DNA from: a candidate division TM6 bacterium GW2011_GWE2_36_25 | Lineage (GTDB): Bacteria; Babelota; Babeliae; Babelales; UBA12409 | DNA: 64,000 nucleotides | Reading direction: 5' to 3' | NCBI GenBank assembly: GCA_000991575.1 | Contig: LBRU01000001.1 | Span: 20,722-84,721, forward strand | Shown: one piece after another, positions 17,366-26,533 of the stretch | Layout: every line of letters starts with the position of its first letter | Numbering within the stretch: the first letter of the stretch is position 1 | Notes under the pieces: model-generated | The model's input: the letters and a program-made list of their open reading frames with translations, nothing else | Database searches by the model: none | Told to the model about the DNA's origin: nothing | Translations under genes and position numbers: made by a program

Positions 17366-17773
17366 ATGATTGAACAAACACTTGGACTTATTAAACCTGA
17401 CGCAGTTGCCGCAGGAAAAACTGGTGACATCATTAAGATGATCGAAGAAAATGGATTCATCATCGATCGCCTGGAAAAAGGAATTCTCAAGAAAGAACAT
17501 GCTGAAAATTTCTATGAAATACACAAAGAAAAGCCTTTTTTCGGTGAACTCGTTGAATTCATTACGTCAGGGCCATTGATTGTTTTAGCTCTTCGCAAAG
17601 ACAATGCGGTTGAAGAATGGCGCAAACTGATGGGAGCAACTGATCCTCAAAAAGCAGCCGACGGATCAATTCGTAAAAAATACGGAACAAATATCGGCAA
17701 AAATGCTGTCCATGGATCAGATTCACTTGAGAATGCAAAAAAAGAACTGATGCTTTTCTTCGGTGAGCAATAA
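17366..17773 (+). CDS. ndk: Nucleoside diphosphate kinase
   Basis: A 135-residue enzyme that balances NTP pools by a phospho-histidine ping-pong mechanism. The active-site motif Asn-Ala-Val-His-Gly-Ser-Asp-Ser is intact, with the catalytic His at residue 116, and the N-terminal Leu-Ile-Lys-Pro-Asp-Ala motif is present. Length is normal for the family. It is downstream of rpsA in the same operon. For a host-dependent cell that imports nucleotides, this enzyme would be a key interconversion step. Confidence 0.97.
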   Translation: MIEQTLGLIKPDAVAAGKTGDIIKMIEENGFIIDRLEKGILKKEHAENFYEIHKEKPFFGELVEFITSGPLIVLALRKDNAVEEWRKLMGATDPQKAADGSIRKKYGTNIGKNAVHGSDSLENAKKELMLFFGEQ

Positions 17774-17794
17774 AATATAATACAATTATTTTTC

Positions 17795-17822
17795 AGAGGC
17801 CTTCGTAATGGAGGCCTCTTTC
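17795..17822 (+). terminator. Terminator of rpsA-ndk
   Basis: An 8-bp perfect stem (17795-17802 with 17812-17819), loop of nine, then T-rich sequence. Confidence 0.8.
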
Positions 17823-17884
17823 ATTTGCAAGAAAAATAAGAATCATATAATTTTGAAATACAAAAAATGAAAAGGATGGAACAA

Positions 17885-18844
17885 GTGAAAAAATTAATTT
17901 TTAATATATTTTTACTCTTAGCTATCAAAAGTTATTCAAATGAAGCACAAAGACCACTTGCAGCTCCTTTTATTAGCGGCGATGATTTTCGTTCTTTTTG
18001 CAAATTCATGTTCGATGCGCCTAAGCCTGCTATCAACAAATCATTCAACTTTGCCAATGTTATTGCATTCAATCCCGCAGAAGTCCGAGATGGCGATACC
18101 ATTTTTGTAAACTTATTTTATCTAGAGCCATTCTTTAAATTTTTTCACCCACGCATAAAATCAAAATACATTCTCATAACACATAATGGTGATGATGCAG
18201 TTGATGAAAAATTTCTTAAATATTTAGATGATCCACAGCTAGCCTTTTGGTTCACCCAAAACTGTCAAGTCAAACACGAAAGAGTAATTCAAATCCCTAT
18301 TGGCCTTTCACTTCGTTGTTTAACGAATAATATACATATTCATGAAAATGTTTTAAAACTTCAGCACTCAATCAAAAATATACATCCCAAAAAAGAACGT
18401 CTTCTTTATGCGAACATAAGAACCTACACAAACCCACAAGAACGGGCTCCATTGGAACAACATCTTTCAAAATTAAATTTTTGTTCAGTTGCAGGCCAAA
18501 AAGGCTTTACGGACTACTTGATCGATCTCGCATATTCAAAATTCACCGTTTCTCCGGCTGGAAAGGGGCCTGATTGTCATCGCACCTGGGAAGCCATGTA
18601 TGTCGCTTGCATTCCTATTGTAAAAAAATCAATCATGGACCCACTTTATGAAGATCTGCCAGTACTCATCGTTGATAAATGGGAAGATATTACCGAAAAA
18701 TTTCTTGAAAAAAAATACAAAGAGATGACTAAAAAACAATATAACTTTAACAAATTGTATATCAAATATTGGTTCAATCTTATTCAAAAATATCAACAAA
18801 AAGTTAAAGATGCGGCACTTTTAGAATTTCTCACCTTAGGCTAA
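17885..18844 (+). CDS. Secreted exostosin-like (GT47-related) glycosyltransferase, copy 1
   Basis: 319 residues. The C-terminal third carries the signature Phe-x-Val-Ser-Pro-x-Gly-x-Gly-x-Asp-Cys-His-Arg-Thr-Trp-Glu-Ala, followed by Ile-Pro-Ile-Val, as in exostosin-like GT-B transferases that bind a nucleotide sugar. I chose the GTG at 17885 because AAAGGA is eight bases upstream and the product then starts as a normal signal peptide, like its paralogue; two upstream ATGs (17867, 17876) are in frame but poorly placed. Its neighbour is a paralogue with a nearly identical 3' end. Acceptor and sugar are unknown. Location is predicted to be outside the cytoplasm. Confidence 0.75.
   Translation: MKKLIFNIFLLLAIKSYSNEAQRPLAAPFISGDDFRSFCKFMFDAPKPAINKSFNFANVIAFNPAEVRDGDTIFVNLFYLEPFFKFFHPRIKSKYILITHNGDDAVDEKFLKYLDDPQLAFWFTQNCQVKHERVIQIPIGLSLRCLTNNIHIHENVLKLQHSIKNIHPKKERLLYANIRTYTNPQERAPLEQHLSKLNFCSVAGQKGFTDYLIDLAYSKFTVSPAGKGPDCHRTWEAMYVACIPIVKKSIMDPLYEDLPVLIVDKWEDITEKFLEKKYKEMTKKQYNFNKLYIKYWFNLIQKYQQKVKDAALLEFLTLG
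18527..18810 (+). repeat. Near-identical 3' tract, copy 1
   Basis: 284 bp aligning without gaps to 19597-19880 and almost identical over the last 190 bp, while the 5' halves of the two genes are clearly diverged. Confidence 0.8.
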
Positions 18845-18957
18845 AAAAATCTCTCATCTACGAGTAATTTAGATTCGCAAACACTTGATCTTTTGCTATG
18901 CTCGAGCAAATATAATTATACTTTTTACCTTTTATTTTAAAATTAAGGAATTCTGAA

Positions 18958-19893
18958 ATGAAGTTATTGTTTTTAAGTTTTTTGTTAGTCCCACTAATTT
19001 TTTATCCAATCAATTCACAAAGACCAACTTGCAGCCCTTTTATCAGTGGCGATGATTTCAGATCTTTTTGTACATTTATATTCGATTCACCATATCCTGC
19101 AACAAAGGCTTCCTTAAACTTTGACCAAGCGATTGCTTTTAACCCAGCCGATGTTAAAGATGGTGACACTGTTTTTGTTAACCTTTTTTACATGGAGCCA
19201 TTTTTTAAATTTTTTCATCCTTACATAAAGTCAAAATACATTCTCGTAACACACAATGGCGACGATGTGGTTGATGAAAGCTTTCTTAAATATTTAAATG
19301 ACCCTCAGTTAGCTTTCTGGTTCACTCAAAATTGCCAGGTTAAACATGAAAGAATAATTCCAATGCCTATTGGGCTACCCATAAAATGTTTGCCGAGTAA
19401 CATAAATTTAGATATTACACTTCTAAAGATTCAACAAAACATCAAAAAATTAAAAACGCAAAAGAATCGACTTCTTTACTTAAACATTGCAACAAACACA
19501 AACCCAGCTGAAAGAATCCCCCTCCAAGAGCATCTTTCAAAATTAAATTTCTGTAATATAGGCGAGCGTAAATCTTTTGCAAACTACATGATCGACCTCG
19601 CATATTCAAAATTTACCGTTTCTCCAGAAGGGAAAGGTCCTGATTGCCACCGCACCTGGGAAGCAATGTATGTCGCCTGCATTCCCATCGTAAAAAAATC
19701 GATCATGGACCCACTTTATGAAGATCTACCAGTACTCATCGTTGATAAATGGGAAGATATTACCGAAAAATTTCTTGAAGAAAAATACAAAGAGATGACC
19801 AAAAAACACTATAACTTTAACAAATTGTACATCAAATACTGGTTTGATCTTATTCAAAAATATCAACAAAAAGTTAAAGACAACTCTCTTTAG
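18958..19893 (+). CDS. Secreted exostosin-like (GT47-related) glycosyltransferase, copy 2
   Basis: 311 residues, the paralogue of the preceding gene. It has the same signal peptide arrangement (about residues 1-21), the same central His-Asn-Gly-Asp-Asp and Phe-Trp-Phe-Thr-Gln-Asn motifs, and the same Asp-Cys-His-Arg-Thr-Trp-Glu donor-site motif. AAGGA lies eight bases before the ATG. The 113 bp upstream holds a TATAAT-like box next to a short inverted repeat (TTTGCT/AGCAAA), so it may have its own promoter. The lipase-like gene follows after nine bases and is probably co-transcribed. Confidence 0.75.
   Translation: MKLLFLSFLLVPLIFYPINSQRPTCSPFISGDDFRSFCTFIFDSPYPATKASLNFDQAIAFNPADVKDGDTVFVNLFYMEPFFKFFHPYIKSKYILVTHNGDDVVDESFLKYLNDPQLAFWFTQNCQVKHERIIPMPIGLPIKCLPSNINLDITLLKIQQNIKKLKTQKNRLLYLNIATNTNPAERIPLQEHLSKLNFCNIGERKSFANYMIDLAYSKFTVSPEGKGPDCHRTWEAMYVACIPIVKKSIMDPLYEDLPVLIVDKWEDITEKFLEEKYKEMTKKHYNFNKLYIKYWFDLIQKYQQKVKDNSL
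19597..19880 (+). repeat. Near-identical 3' tract, copy 2
   Basis: Partner of 18527-18810. The sharp change from diverged 5' to nearly identical 3' sequence suggests gene conversion. Confidence 0.8.
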
Positions 19894-19902
19894 AATTATC
19901 CC

Positions 19903-20670
19903 ATGGAATTGAAAAATTTCTTTGTTATAATTTTAATTTTTCTATTGTTCCCAGCATTACCTAAAAGTGACTCCTATGACGTTATCATTATTATTCCGGG
20001 AACATGGGCACTTAAAGAAAATTGGTTCTGTATTGGTGGCGATTTTTTCGAAGAACTTAATTCATCAGCAAAAAAGAAAAATATGAGAGCTACATCATTT
20101 CGATGGCTTACCGATAATAATGAGGGAGGCCGAGAAAAAGGAGCTCAAGAACTCTGTAATTTTTTAAGCTGTTTTGAACTGAAGACAAATTTACACCTGG
20201 TCGCCCACAGCCATGGCACCAATGTAGCAATCAAAGCATGTCAACTACTCGCTCAGCAACAGCCTGAAAGAAAAATTTGCACGCTTATCGCATTGGGGGC
20301 ACCAGTTGATGAAGAAACATATAAACCAAATATGACCATTATAAAGAAACTTATAAATTTATATTCATTAAATGATGGCATTCAAACTTTTTGGGCATGG
20401 AAACGCATCTTTCAACACCAACGAGGAATTCACAATCTACATACCTTTATCAATAACCAAGAACCAACTCATACACAAATGCATCACCCTCTCATCGCTC
20501 GATGGCTCATTCACATTATGAATAAAAACCTTCCCAATGAAGGAATTCTCCATATCTTTGATAATAAAAATCCTATTGTTGAAAAAGACTTCAAACAAAA
20601 GGAAAAATTAGAAAATGATAAACCGCTCAACCTAAATGCACTTATAGACTGGAGAAAAAATCTTAGTTAA
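19903..20670 (+). CDS. Secreted alpha/beta hydrolase (lipase/esterase-like)
   Basis: 255 residues. Signal peptide about 1-22. Pro-Gly-Thr-Trp at 32-35 is the oxyanion-side motif and Ala-His-Ser-His-Gly at 101-105 is the nucleophile elbow, with Ser103 as the likely catalytic residue. An Asp near 155 and a His near 180-200 could complete the triad, but I cannot assign them. The ribosome site is weak; the gene starts nine bases after the preceding glycosyltransferase, so translation may be coupled. Its 3' end overlaps convergent nusB by four bases. The substrate is unknown: lipid, sugar ester or peptidoglycan ester are all possible. Confidence 0.75.
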   Translation: MELKNFFVIILIFLLFPALPKSDSYDVIIIIPGTWALKENWFCIGGDFFEELNSSAKKKNMRATSFRWLTDNNEGGREKGAQELCNFLSCFELKTNLHLVAHSHGTNVAIKACQLLAQQQPERKICTLIALGAPVDEETYKPNMTIIKKLINLYSLNDGIQTFWAWKRIFQHQRGIHNLHTFINNQEPTHTQMHHPLIARWLIHIMNKNLPNEGILHIFDNKNPIVEKDFKQKEKLENDKPLNLNALIDWRKNLS

Positions 20671-21131
20671 AAAGTAGATCGTTCCCTTTTTAGATCTTCT
20701 CGCTTCTCAGCAACCTGATCTAAAATACCGTTAATGAACTTGTATGCATCTTTTTCAGCAAAATCTTTTGCCAATTCAATCGATTCATTAATGATAACAC
20801 TTGAAGGAGCATCAGTAAAAACAAGCTCCCAAACGCCCATACGCAAAATTAAACGTGTACATAATCCAAGGCGACTCAATCGCCAATTTTCAAGAAATTT
20901 CTGAATAATTTCATCTAAATAGTCGCGACGCTCTACAATTGATTCAACTGTTTGTGCAATCTCGCCATCCATCGGAATATCTTGCTCATATCCTCGATTA
21001 ATATTGTCAATAACATACGCAACTGAATTTTCATAATTATACGTATCAAGCGCATAAAGCATATGAAAGGTTAAAGACCTCATTTGCGTACGTGTATAAG
21101 GACTCGAATCATCCCGTTCAATCGAACACAT
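20667..21131 (-). CDS. nusB: Transcription antitermination factor NusB
   Basis: A 154-residue, mostly helical RNA-binding protein acting with NusE in rRNA antitermination. The family signature is clear: Arg-Leu-Ser-Arg-Leu near 95, Ile-Leu-Arg-Met-Gly-Val-Trp-Glu-Leu, then Val-Ile-Ile-Asn-Glu-Ser-Ile-Glu-Leu-Ala-Lys and Lys-Phe-Ile-Asn-Gly-Ile-Leu-Asp. GAGGTG lies four bases before the ATG. It follows efp by nine bases on the same strand, an arrangement seen in many bacteria. Confidence 0.93.
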   Translation of the reverse strand: MCSIERDDSSPYTRTQMRSLTFHMLYALDTYNYENSVAYVIDNINRGYEQDIPMDGEIAQTVESIVERRDYLDEIIQKFLENWRLSRLGLCTRLILRMGVWELVFTDAPSSVIINESIELAKDFAEKDAYKFINGILDQVAEKREDLKRERSTF

Positions 21132-21140
21132 AAAACACCT

Positions 21141-21707
21141 CTATTTTTTTACGCGTTCAATATAACTTTTATTTCGGGTATCTACCTTGATGCAATCACC
21201 TTCTTCAACAAACAATGGCACCTGCACACGCAAACCAGTCTCTAAGATAGCTGACTTATTAGCCGATCCTTGAGCCGTATCGCCACGAACACCTGGAGGA
21301 GAATCAATTACCTTTAATTCCATAAAGAGCGGTGCTGCCACATCAATCGGTTTATCTTGAAAATACAATATGGAATAAATAGTCTCTTCTTTAAGCAGAT
21401 CTAACACCTCTTCAAGATGACTTTTGTTTAAAACAACTTGATCGTAATCTTCCTGATCCATAAAATGATATTCTTCTCCATCTTGATACAAATATTGCAT
21501 ATCACGATATTTAAGATCAGGTACCTCAAACTTTTCTTCAGTTCTAAATGTTTCTTCGTAAATTGAGCCAGTAATCATATTGCGCATTTTTGTACGCATA
21601 AATGCGCCACCTTTACCTGGCTTTACATGCTGATAGGTTACAACAACATGTGGCTCACCATTATAAAGAAACTTTGTCCCCTTGCGAAAATCCCCTGCAG
21701 TTATCAT
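21141..21707 (-). CDS. efp: Elongation factor P
   Basis: 188 residues, exactly the E. coli length, with the three EF-P beta-barrel domains. It relieves ribosome stalling at proline runs. The tip of domain I reads Lys-Pro-Gly-Lys32-Gly, so the modifiable Lys is kept, but no modification enzyme (EpmA/EpmB) is in the window. The C-terminal signature (Lys-Val-Asp-Thr-Arg-x-x-x-Tyr) is present. I chose the ATG at 21707, which has GAGG six bases upstream and gives the family N-terminus; an in-frame start seven codons earlier is less likely. nusB follows. Confidence 0.95.
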   Translation of the reverse strand: MITAGDFRKGTKFLYNGEPHVVVTYQHVKPGKGGAFMRTKMRNMITGSIYEETFRTEEKFEVPDLKYRDMQYLYQDGEEYHFMDQEDYDQVVLNKSHLEEVLDLLKEETIYSILYFQDKPIDVAAPLFMELKVIDSPPGVRGDTAQGSANKSAILETGLRVQVPLFVEEGDCIKVDTRNKSYIERVKK

Positions 21708-21804
21708 AACTTGCCTCGATTTTAACAATAATCTATACTACATATAGTTTAAAAAAGTGAGAAAAAAAAGCAATATTAAGCTCTGCGGGGGGCCTTTTTG
21801 ACAC

Positions 21805-22173
21805 ATGAATAATACAAAAAGCGGTTTATTTATTTCCATTATTCTTTATTTAAACTGTTTGTCGATGGAAACGCATTCTACAAAGTCAAAAAAGCCATGC
21901 GACTGGGATGTAGAAAACCAACATATTTTATCACCAATAGAAAGAGAAAGGCCCGAGAAAGAGCTTTCTGAAACAAAATTTGACTTAAGGGAACATACAA
22001 TAGATGTTTGCATTGCAATACTTTATGTAACAAGCGGCCTACCATTTCTCTCACAAAAAGCCCAAAATGCAACAGATCTCACGGCAAGCAGTCTCTGGCT
22101 TTTTGATAGCTCCACATTATTATTTTTTACATTACGTAAATTTTTTAAACTGCGTAGACAACAGACCAATTAG
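21805..22173 (+). CDS. Hypothetical exported or membrane protein
   Basis: 122 residues, no recognised family. A possible signal peptide covers 1-20 (Leu-Phe-Ile-Ser-Ile-Ile-Leu-Tyr-Leu). The middle is charged. There is a second hydrophobic segment near 66-85 and a third near 98-112 followed by a basic tail, which would suit an inner-membrane protein. The ribosome site is poor: the GGGGGG run is too far from the ATG. Confidence 0.45.
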   Translation: MNNTKSGLFISIILYLNCLSMETHSTKSKKPCDWDVENQHILSPIERERPEKELSETKFDLREHTIDVCIAILYVTSGLPFLSQKAQNATDLTASSLWLFDSSTLLFFTLRKFFKLRRQQTN

Positions 22174-22257
22174 CAAACTAAAAAATTCATGCCTATTGCT
22201 TCATAAAATGTAATAATCTATGATGGTCTAGAATAATTTAAAAAAATTGGTAATGCT

Positions 22258-23412
22258 ATGTTTCAACCATCTGATAATCAAATCTGGAATATCATAAAAA
22301 AAGAAGAACAACGTCAATCTGATGCCATAAATTTAATCGCCTCGGAAAATATTGCACCACGAGAAATTCGTGAAGCCATGGCATCAGTTTTAGCAAATAA
22401 ATATGCCGAAGGATACCCTGGAAAAAGATATTATTCAGGATGTCAATTTGTCGACGAAATTGAAACAATTGCCATTGAACGCGCAAAAAATTTATTTGGC
22501 GCAGAACATGCCAATGTACAATCTCATGCGGGCTCTCAGGCCAACATGGCTGTCTATTTTTCAATTTTAAAACCGGGAGAGACCGTTCTGGGAATGCAAT
22601 TGTCTTCTGGAGGGCATCTCACGCATGGCCATCCGATTAATTTTTCAGGAATGCTTTACAATTTCGTTTCTTATGGAGTTAATCAAGAAACAGAAACTAT
22701 CGATTATGACGAAGTTGAAAAATTAGCGCTTGAACATAAACCAAAACTTATTATCTGCGGCGCATCAGCTTATTCTCGCATTATAGATTTTGAACGTTTT
22801 TCAAAAATTGCTCAAAAAGTTGGTGCATACCTCATGGCCGATATTGCGCATATTGCAGGATTAATTGCAGCAGGATTACATCCAAGTCCCGTTCCACATG
22901 CCGATTTTGTTACAAGCACCACACACAAAACAATGCGCGGACCCCGTGGTGCATTTATTTTATGCAAACAGGAGCATGCAAAAACAATCGACCGCGCTGT
23001 CATGCCAGGAATTCAAGGGGGCCCCTTTATGCATGCCATTGCCGCAAAATCCATCATGTTTCAACTCGCAATGACACCAGAATTCAAAAAATATCAGCAA
23101 CAAGTAATTATTAATGCTCAAACAATGGCTGAAGAATTCAAAAAACTCAATTATCGAATCGTTAGCGGCGGCACAGATAATCACCTATTCTTGATAGACC
23201 TTCGCTCAAAAAATATCACAGGAAAAGATGCAGAAATTGCGCTTGCAAACCAAAGCATATATCTTAACCGCAACACAATTCCGTTTGACCCTCAATCGCC
23301 TTTTATTACAAGTGGCATCCGCATTGGAACCCCTTTTATTACGTCACAAGGAAAAACTGAAAGTGATGTTATAGGTATCGTTCATAAAATAAATCAGATC
23401 CTTTCCCGTTAA
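22258..23412 (+). CDS. glyA: Serine hydroxymethyltransferase
   Basis: 384 residues. A PLP enzyme that turns serine and tetrahydrofolate into glycine and methylene-THF. The PLP lysine is Lys224 in [11 protein letters not shown]. Also visible are [12 protein letters not shown], the His-Leu-Thr-His-Gly loop and Ser-Gly-Ile-Arg-Ile-Gly-Thr-Pro. It lacks the last 25-30 residues of the E. coli enzyme: the chain stops one helix after that last motif. The catalytic part is complete. The ribosome site is weak. It stands alone between small secreted-protein genes. Confidence 0.96.
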   Translation: MFQPSDNQIWNIIKKEEQRQSDAINLIASENIAPREIREAMASVLANKYAEGYPGKRYYSGCQFVDEIETIAIERAKNLFGAEHANVQSHAGSQANMAVYFSILKPGETVLGMQLSSGGHLTHGHPINFSGMLYNFVSYGVNQETETIDYDEVEKLALEHKPKLIICGASAYSRIIDFERFSKIAQKVGAYLMADIAHIAGLIAAGLHPSPVPHADFVTSTTHKTMRGPRGAFILCKQEHAKTIDRAVMPGIQGGPFMHAIAAKSIMFQLAMTPEFKKYQQQVIINAQTMAEEFKKLNYRIVSGGTDNHLFLIDLRSKNITGKDAEIALANQSIYLNRNTIPFDPQSPFITSGIRIGTPFITSQGKTESDVIGIVHKINQILSR

Positions 23413-23481
23413 TCAACAAGTATTTACTAAAAAAATTTTTTATATAAGAATGAAATTATACAAAATTGCAAGGAGAAAATA

Positions 23482-23670
23482 ATGAGAAAATTTTTACTAA
23501 TTCTTTTAATAAGTTTTCCACTTTTATCAAAAATGTCACCAGAAGCATTAGAAACAACAACCCTTACTGACGACTGGGATGAAGAAACAACAACGCTCAC
23601 AGACAACCCTAATTATGAAGCAGAGGGTGGTGATTATGGTGAGAATTATCCATGGATTCCACAGGAATAA
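23482..23670 (+). CDS. Small acidic secreted protein
   Basis: 62 residues. A clean signal peptide (about 1-16) is followed by an acidic, Thr/Asp/Glu-rich tail in which Glu-Thr-Thr-Thr-Leu-Thr-Asp occurs twice, then a Gly/Tyr/Pro end. AAGGAGA lies seven bases before the ATG, a strong argument that the gene is real. No family recognised. Confidence 0.65.
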   Translation: MRKFLLILLISFPLLSKMSPEALETTTLTDDWDEETTTLTDNPNYEAEGGDYGENYPWIPQE

Positions 23671-23675
23671 AAATA

Positions 23676-25133
23676 CTAAAAAATAGCTTTATTCACATTT
23701 TTAAAACATAAACATATCTTATTACAAAGACTATCTTTTAAAAAAATATAAAAATCTCTCCAAGAATAAAGATTAGTGCATTGTAATATTTTGAGTATTT
23801 TATTTCGCGAATAAATTACATTGTTTAACAAACATTCTTTTCCTAAAATTTGTTCATCAAATGTAAAGACCCTAATGCTTGGATCAATTTTTTGTAAAAC
23901 AATATTTTCCTTGCTTTTAAAATCTAAAAAAAATACCGATGCATATGTTTTTTCCAAAGCATAAATACAATATGATAAATTTATGTTCTTTAAAAAGGGT
24001 TCATCATTTGAAAATAAAACATAATCAGAACCCTTTTCTACTAAAGGTCTGAATAAAGATTTAAATGTTTGTGCCTTAAAACTTACAAAAAGAACATCTT
24101 TAAAATCTCGATTTAAAATATCATATCTCTCTTTTACCACTTCGTTTTCTTCATAAAAAACATGTATATCTTTAAAATTAATTTTAGATTTTCTTATTAA
24201 TTCCAAACTTTTTTTAAGTTTAATCGGGTCTTTTGAAACAATTTTCAAATCAATATTTGAAAATTGTTTTTTTGAAATCCTGTTACTCAAAGGACGATAT
24301 CGCTTGCATTTGTGCAAGAACTCTGTAACTTCGCACTGCTCTTTTCGATGAACCTTAAAATCATTAATGGGAGACTTAACATTTCTTATACACAAAATTT
24401 GAGAAATAAACCTAAACCTGCTTCCACACATTTCTAATATTGGAAAAACTAAAGCAACATCCGCAGCAGCAGGAAAAAATTTTCCTTTATACTCTTTACT
24501 TGGAGATATTAAATGCTTAAGTTTAATTTTTTTAGCTAACCAAGCGCGCCATGTTCTTAAGGCAGCACCACGAAAACCATATTTTCTAAAATTATTGGTT
24601 TCAGCAACTTTCTGCGGTATAGACATACACCAACCCCTCTTCATTGTTGGCCAATTCATAAATTGCCCATATGTAAACCATACATTTTTATCTTGATAAA
24701 CTTGATTAAGATGCGAAAGAACATTTGCATGAGAAAACCAATCATCCCCATCTAATGTTACAAAAATCTCATCATCATCGCACATATGAATTGCTCTATA
24801 GGTATTATAAAGCGCACCCCTATTATGCTTATTATGCAATAAAGTAACTTTTGACCATAAATTATATTGATCAATATACTGCCTTGCTAAATCATATGTC
24901 CCATCTGTTGATGCATCATCGGTGTAAATAACACGATAATTTCTATGTTTTTGATTAAAAACAGAATTAAGGTTATAACGATACCACGATTTATTATTAT
25001 AAGAGGGAATAAAGACAACAAATTTATAGTTTTTATAAGTCATCCAGCAAAAAAACTTGTATCCAATCAAACTGATTATTGTTAAAATAAAAAAACCGTA
25101 AAAAACTATTTTTTTATTTTTATAACTTATCAC
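23676..25133 (-). CDS. GT2 glycosyltransferase with N-terminal membrane anchor
   Basis: 485 residues. A single hydrophobic segment (about 9-30) precedes a GT-A domain: Phe-Ile-Pro-Ser-Tyr-Asn-Asn, Thr-Asp-Asp-Ala-Ser-Thr-Asp-Gly-Thr near 70, and the metal-binding Leu-Asp-Gly-Asp-Asp-Trp near 130. A motif Ala-Leu-Arg-Thr-x-x-Ala-Trp-Leu near 190 is shared with the genes at 35089, 35987 and 38456. A C-terminal region of about 220 residues has no clear family. I prefer GTG at 25133 because AGAGGAG lies seven bases upstream; the ATG at 25139 is too close to that site. Confidence 0.8.
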   Translation of the reverse strand: MISYKNKKIVFYGFFILTIISLIGYKFFCWMTYKNYKFVVFIPSYNNKSWYRYNLNSVFNQKHRNYRVIYTDDASTDGTYDLARQYIDQYNLWSKVTLLHNKHNRGALYNTYRAIHMCDDDEIFVTLDGDDWFSHANVLSHLNQVYQDKNVWFTYGQFMNWPTMKRGWCMSIPQKVAETNNFRKYGFRGAALRTWRAWLAKKIKLKHLISPSKEYKGKFFPAAADVALVFPILEMCGSRFRFISQILCIRNVKSPINDFKVHRKEQCEVTEFLHKCKRYRPLSNRISKKQFSNIDLKIVSKDPIKLKKSLELIRKSKINFKDIHVFYEENEVVKERYDILNRDFKDVLFVSFKAQTFKSLFRPLVEKGSDYVLFSNDEPFLKNINLSYCIYALEKTYASVFFLDFKSKENIVLQKIDPSIRVFTFDEQILGKECLLNNVIYSRNKILKILQCTNLYSWRDFYIFLKDSLCNKICLCFKNVNKAIF

Positions 25134-25137
25134 TAGC

Positions 25138-26424
25138 ATGCTCCTCTTAAGAAACCATTTAAAAGATTATATCGCAACTTTAAAAAATTTTCTCACCTGC
25201 TCCATTGGCAGCATTTTATTGCGAGGAATAACTGCCATTACATCCCTTTTAACTCTTCGCATTTTTACACCAGCAGAGTTTGGACTTCTTTCCCTTATCA
25301 ATCAATTCATGTTAATTTTTCCCATTTTTTTAAACTTAGGATTAAGACAGGCGTTTTGGATGGAATATTTTCATATCGACTCTCACGAAAGGCGCCGACT
25401 TATCAATCGCATCATTATCATTTATCTCAGCATCGCAATTCCCATTGTTTTTATAGCACTTCTTCACACTCAATTGATAAATAAACTTATATTTTTTGGA
25501 CAAGCAACCCAATCGATGATTATCATTGCACTTTTTTATAGTTTTACTCAGTTTTTTTCTGAGCTTTATTTACAAGTTTTACGCAACCAAATGAATGCAT
25601 TATCACTTACGTTTATTCAAATCAGTGCAGCATTACTCACAATTTTTATTAATATAATTCTCGTCTTTTTCTTGCAGTGGGGGATTATTGGGGTCATACT
25701 CGCTAACACAGCAAGCATTTTATTTATAGCTGTCTTAAGTTTTTATCATTACCTCAAATGCAATTCTCATTGTTACATCACAACAAAAAAAATTACTTCT
25801 CAAGCAAAATATTTGTTACTTCTCGGTTTTCCGTTTATACCGAACATACTATTCTCATGGATTTTATCTTCAGGTGATCGGTGGGTTCTCGCTTATTTAA
25901 CAGACATGAATCAAGTAGGTATTTATGCATTGGCAGATACGGCGGGACAGCTATTTAATATGTGTGTACTTTATCCCATGAGTGCTTCGTACATTCCTTA
26001 TATGCTCAATAAATACAAACGAAACCAAAACGCAATCCCTAAAATAGAAAAACAGAATAGAAAAAACATGTGGTGGTCAATGGGCATTATGAGCATTATT
26101 ATTACTCTAGGAACCGGAATTGCATTCCTTATTGGACCACGAATTCTTCCCCCTAAATACCTTCCATCATTGAATTATATCTGGATACTTTTAATGGGGT
26201 ATGTATTTTTCATGGGCACCTATTTTAGCTCATGCATTCTTGTTTTTAAAAGAAGAACCTGGCAAATTCTCGGCATGAACATCATGGCGGCAACAACAAA
26301 TATCATTCTCAATTTTATTCTTATTCCCAAATTTAATATCTACGGGTGCACAATTGCAACACTAGCTTCTTATGCTATTTTCTTTTATCTTAATTTAAGG
26401 GAAACAAATCGAGTAATACAATGA
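25138..26424 (+). CDS. Polysaccharide/oligosaccharide flippase (Wzx-like)
   Basis: 428 residues with about twelve hydrophobic segments and the N-terminal pattern of the MVF/polysaccharide-transport family (Thr-Ala/Pro-x-Glu-Phe-Gly-Leu-Leu-Ser-Leu near 40; Gly-Asp-Arg-Trp-Val-Leu near 250). It would flip lipid-linked sugar units to the periplasmic side. No ribosome site is seen before the ATG, which sits only four bases from the start of the divergent gene. It is the only flippase in the window and therefore a likely link between cytosolic lipid-linked steps and the exported enzymes. Confidence 0.85.
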   Translation: MLLLRNHLKDYIATLKNFLTCSIGSILLRGITAITSLLTLRIFTPAEFGLLSLINQFMLIFPIFLNLGLRQAFWMEYFHIDSHERRRLINRIIIIYLSIAIPIVFIALLHTQLINKLIFFGQATQSMIIIALFYSFTQFFSELYLQVLRNQMNALSLTFIQISAALLTIFINIILVFFLQWGIIGVILANTASILFIAVLSFYHYLKCNSHCYITTKKITSQAKYLLLLGFPFIPNILFSWILSSGDRWVLAYLTDMNQVGIYALADTAGQLFNMCVLYPMSASYIPYMLNKYKRNQNAIPKIEKQNRKNMWWSMGIMSIIITLGTGIAFLIGPRILPPKYLPSLNYIWILLMGYVFFMGTYFSSCILVFKRRTWQILGMNIMAATTNIILNFILIPKFNIYGCTIATLASYAIFFYLNLRETNRVIQ

Positions 26425-26533
26425 TCGTCCAATTAAAACTTAATAATGCAAATATTTTAAAATATTTGATAGACAGAAAACATAAAAATATTGTAAGTTA
26501 TCTTCGATCCTTAAACTCTTGCAGAAAGATTAT

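Noticed and set aside
17825..17851. TTGCAA and TATAAT before the gene at 17885 as a promoter
   Set aside because: The spacer is only 15 bp; the boxes are plausible but not strong enough to list.
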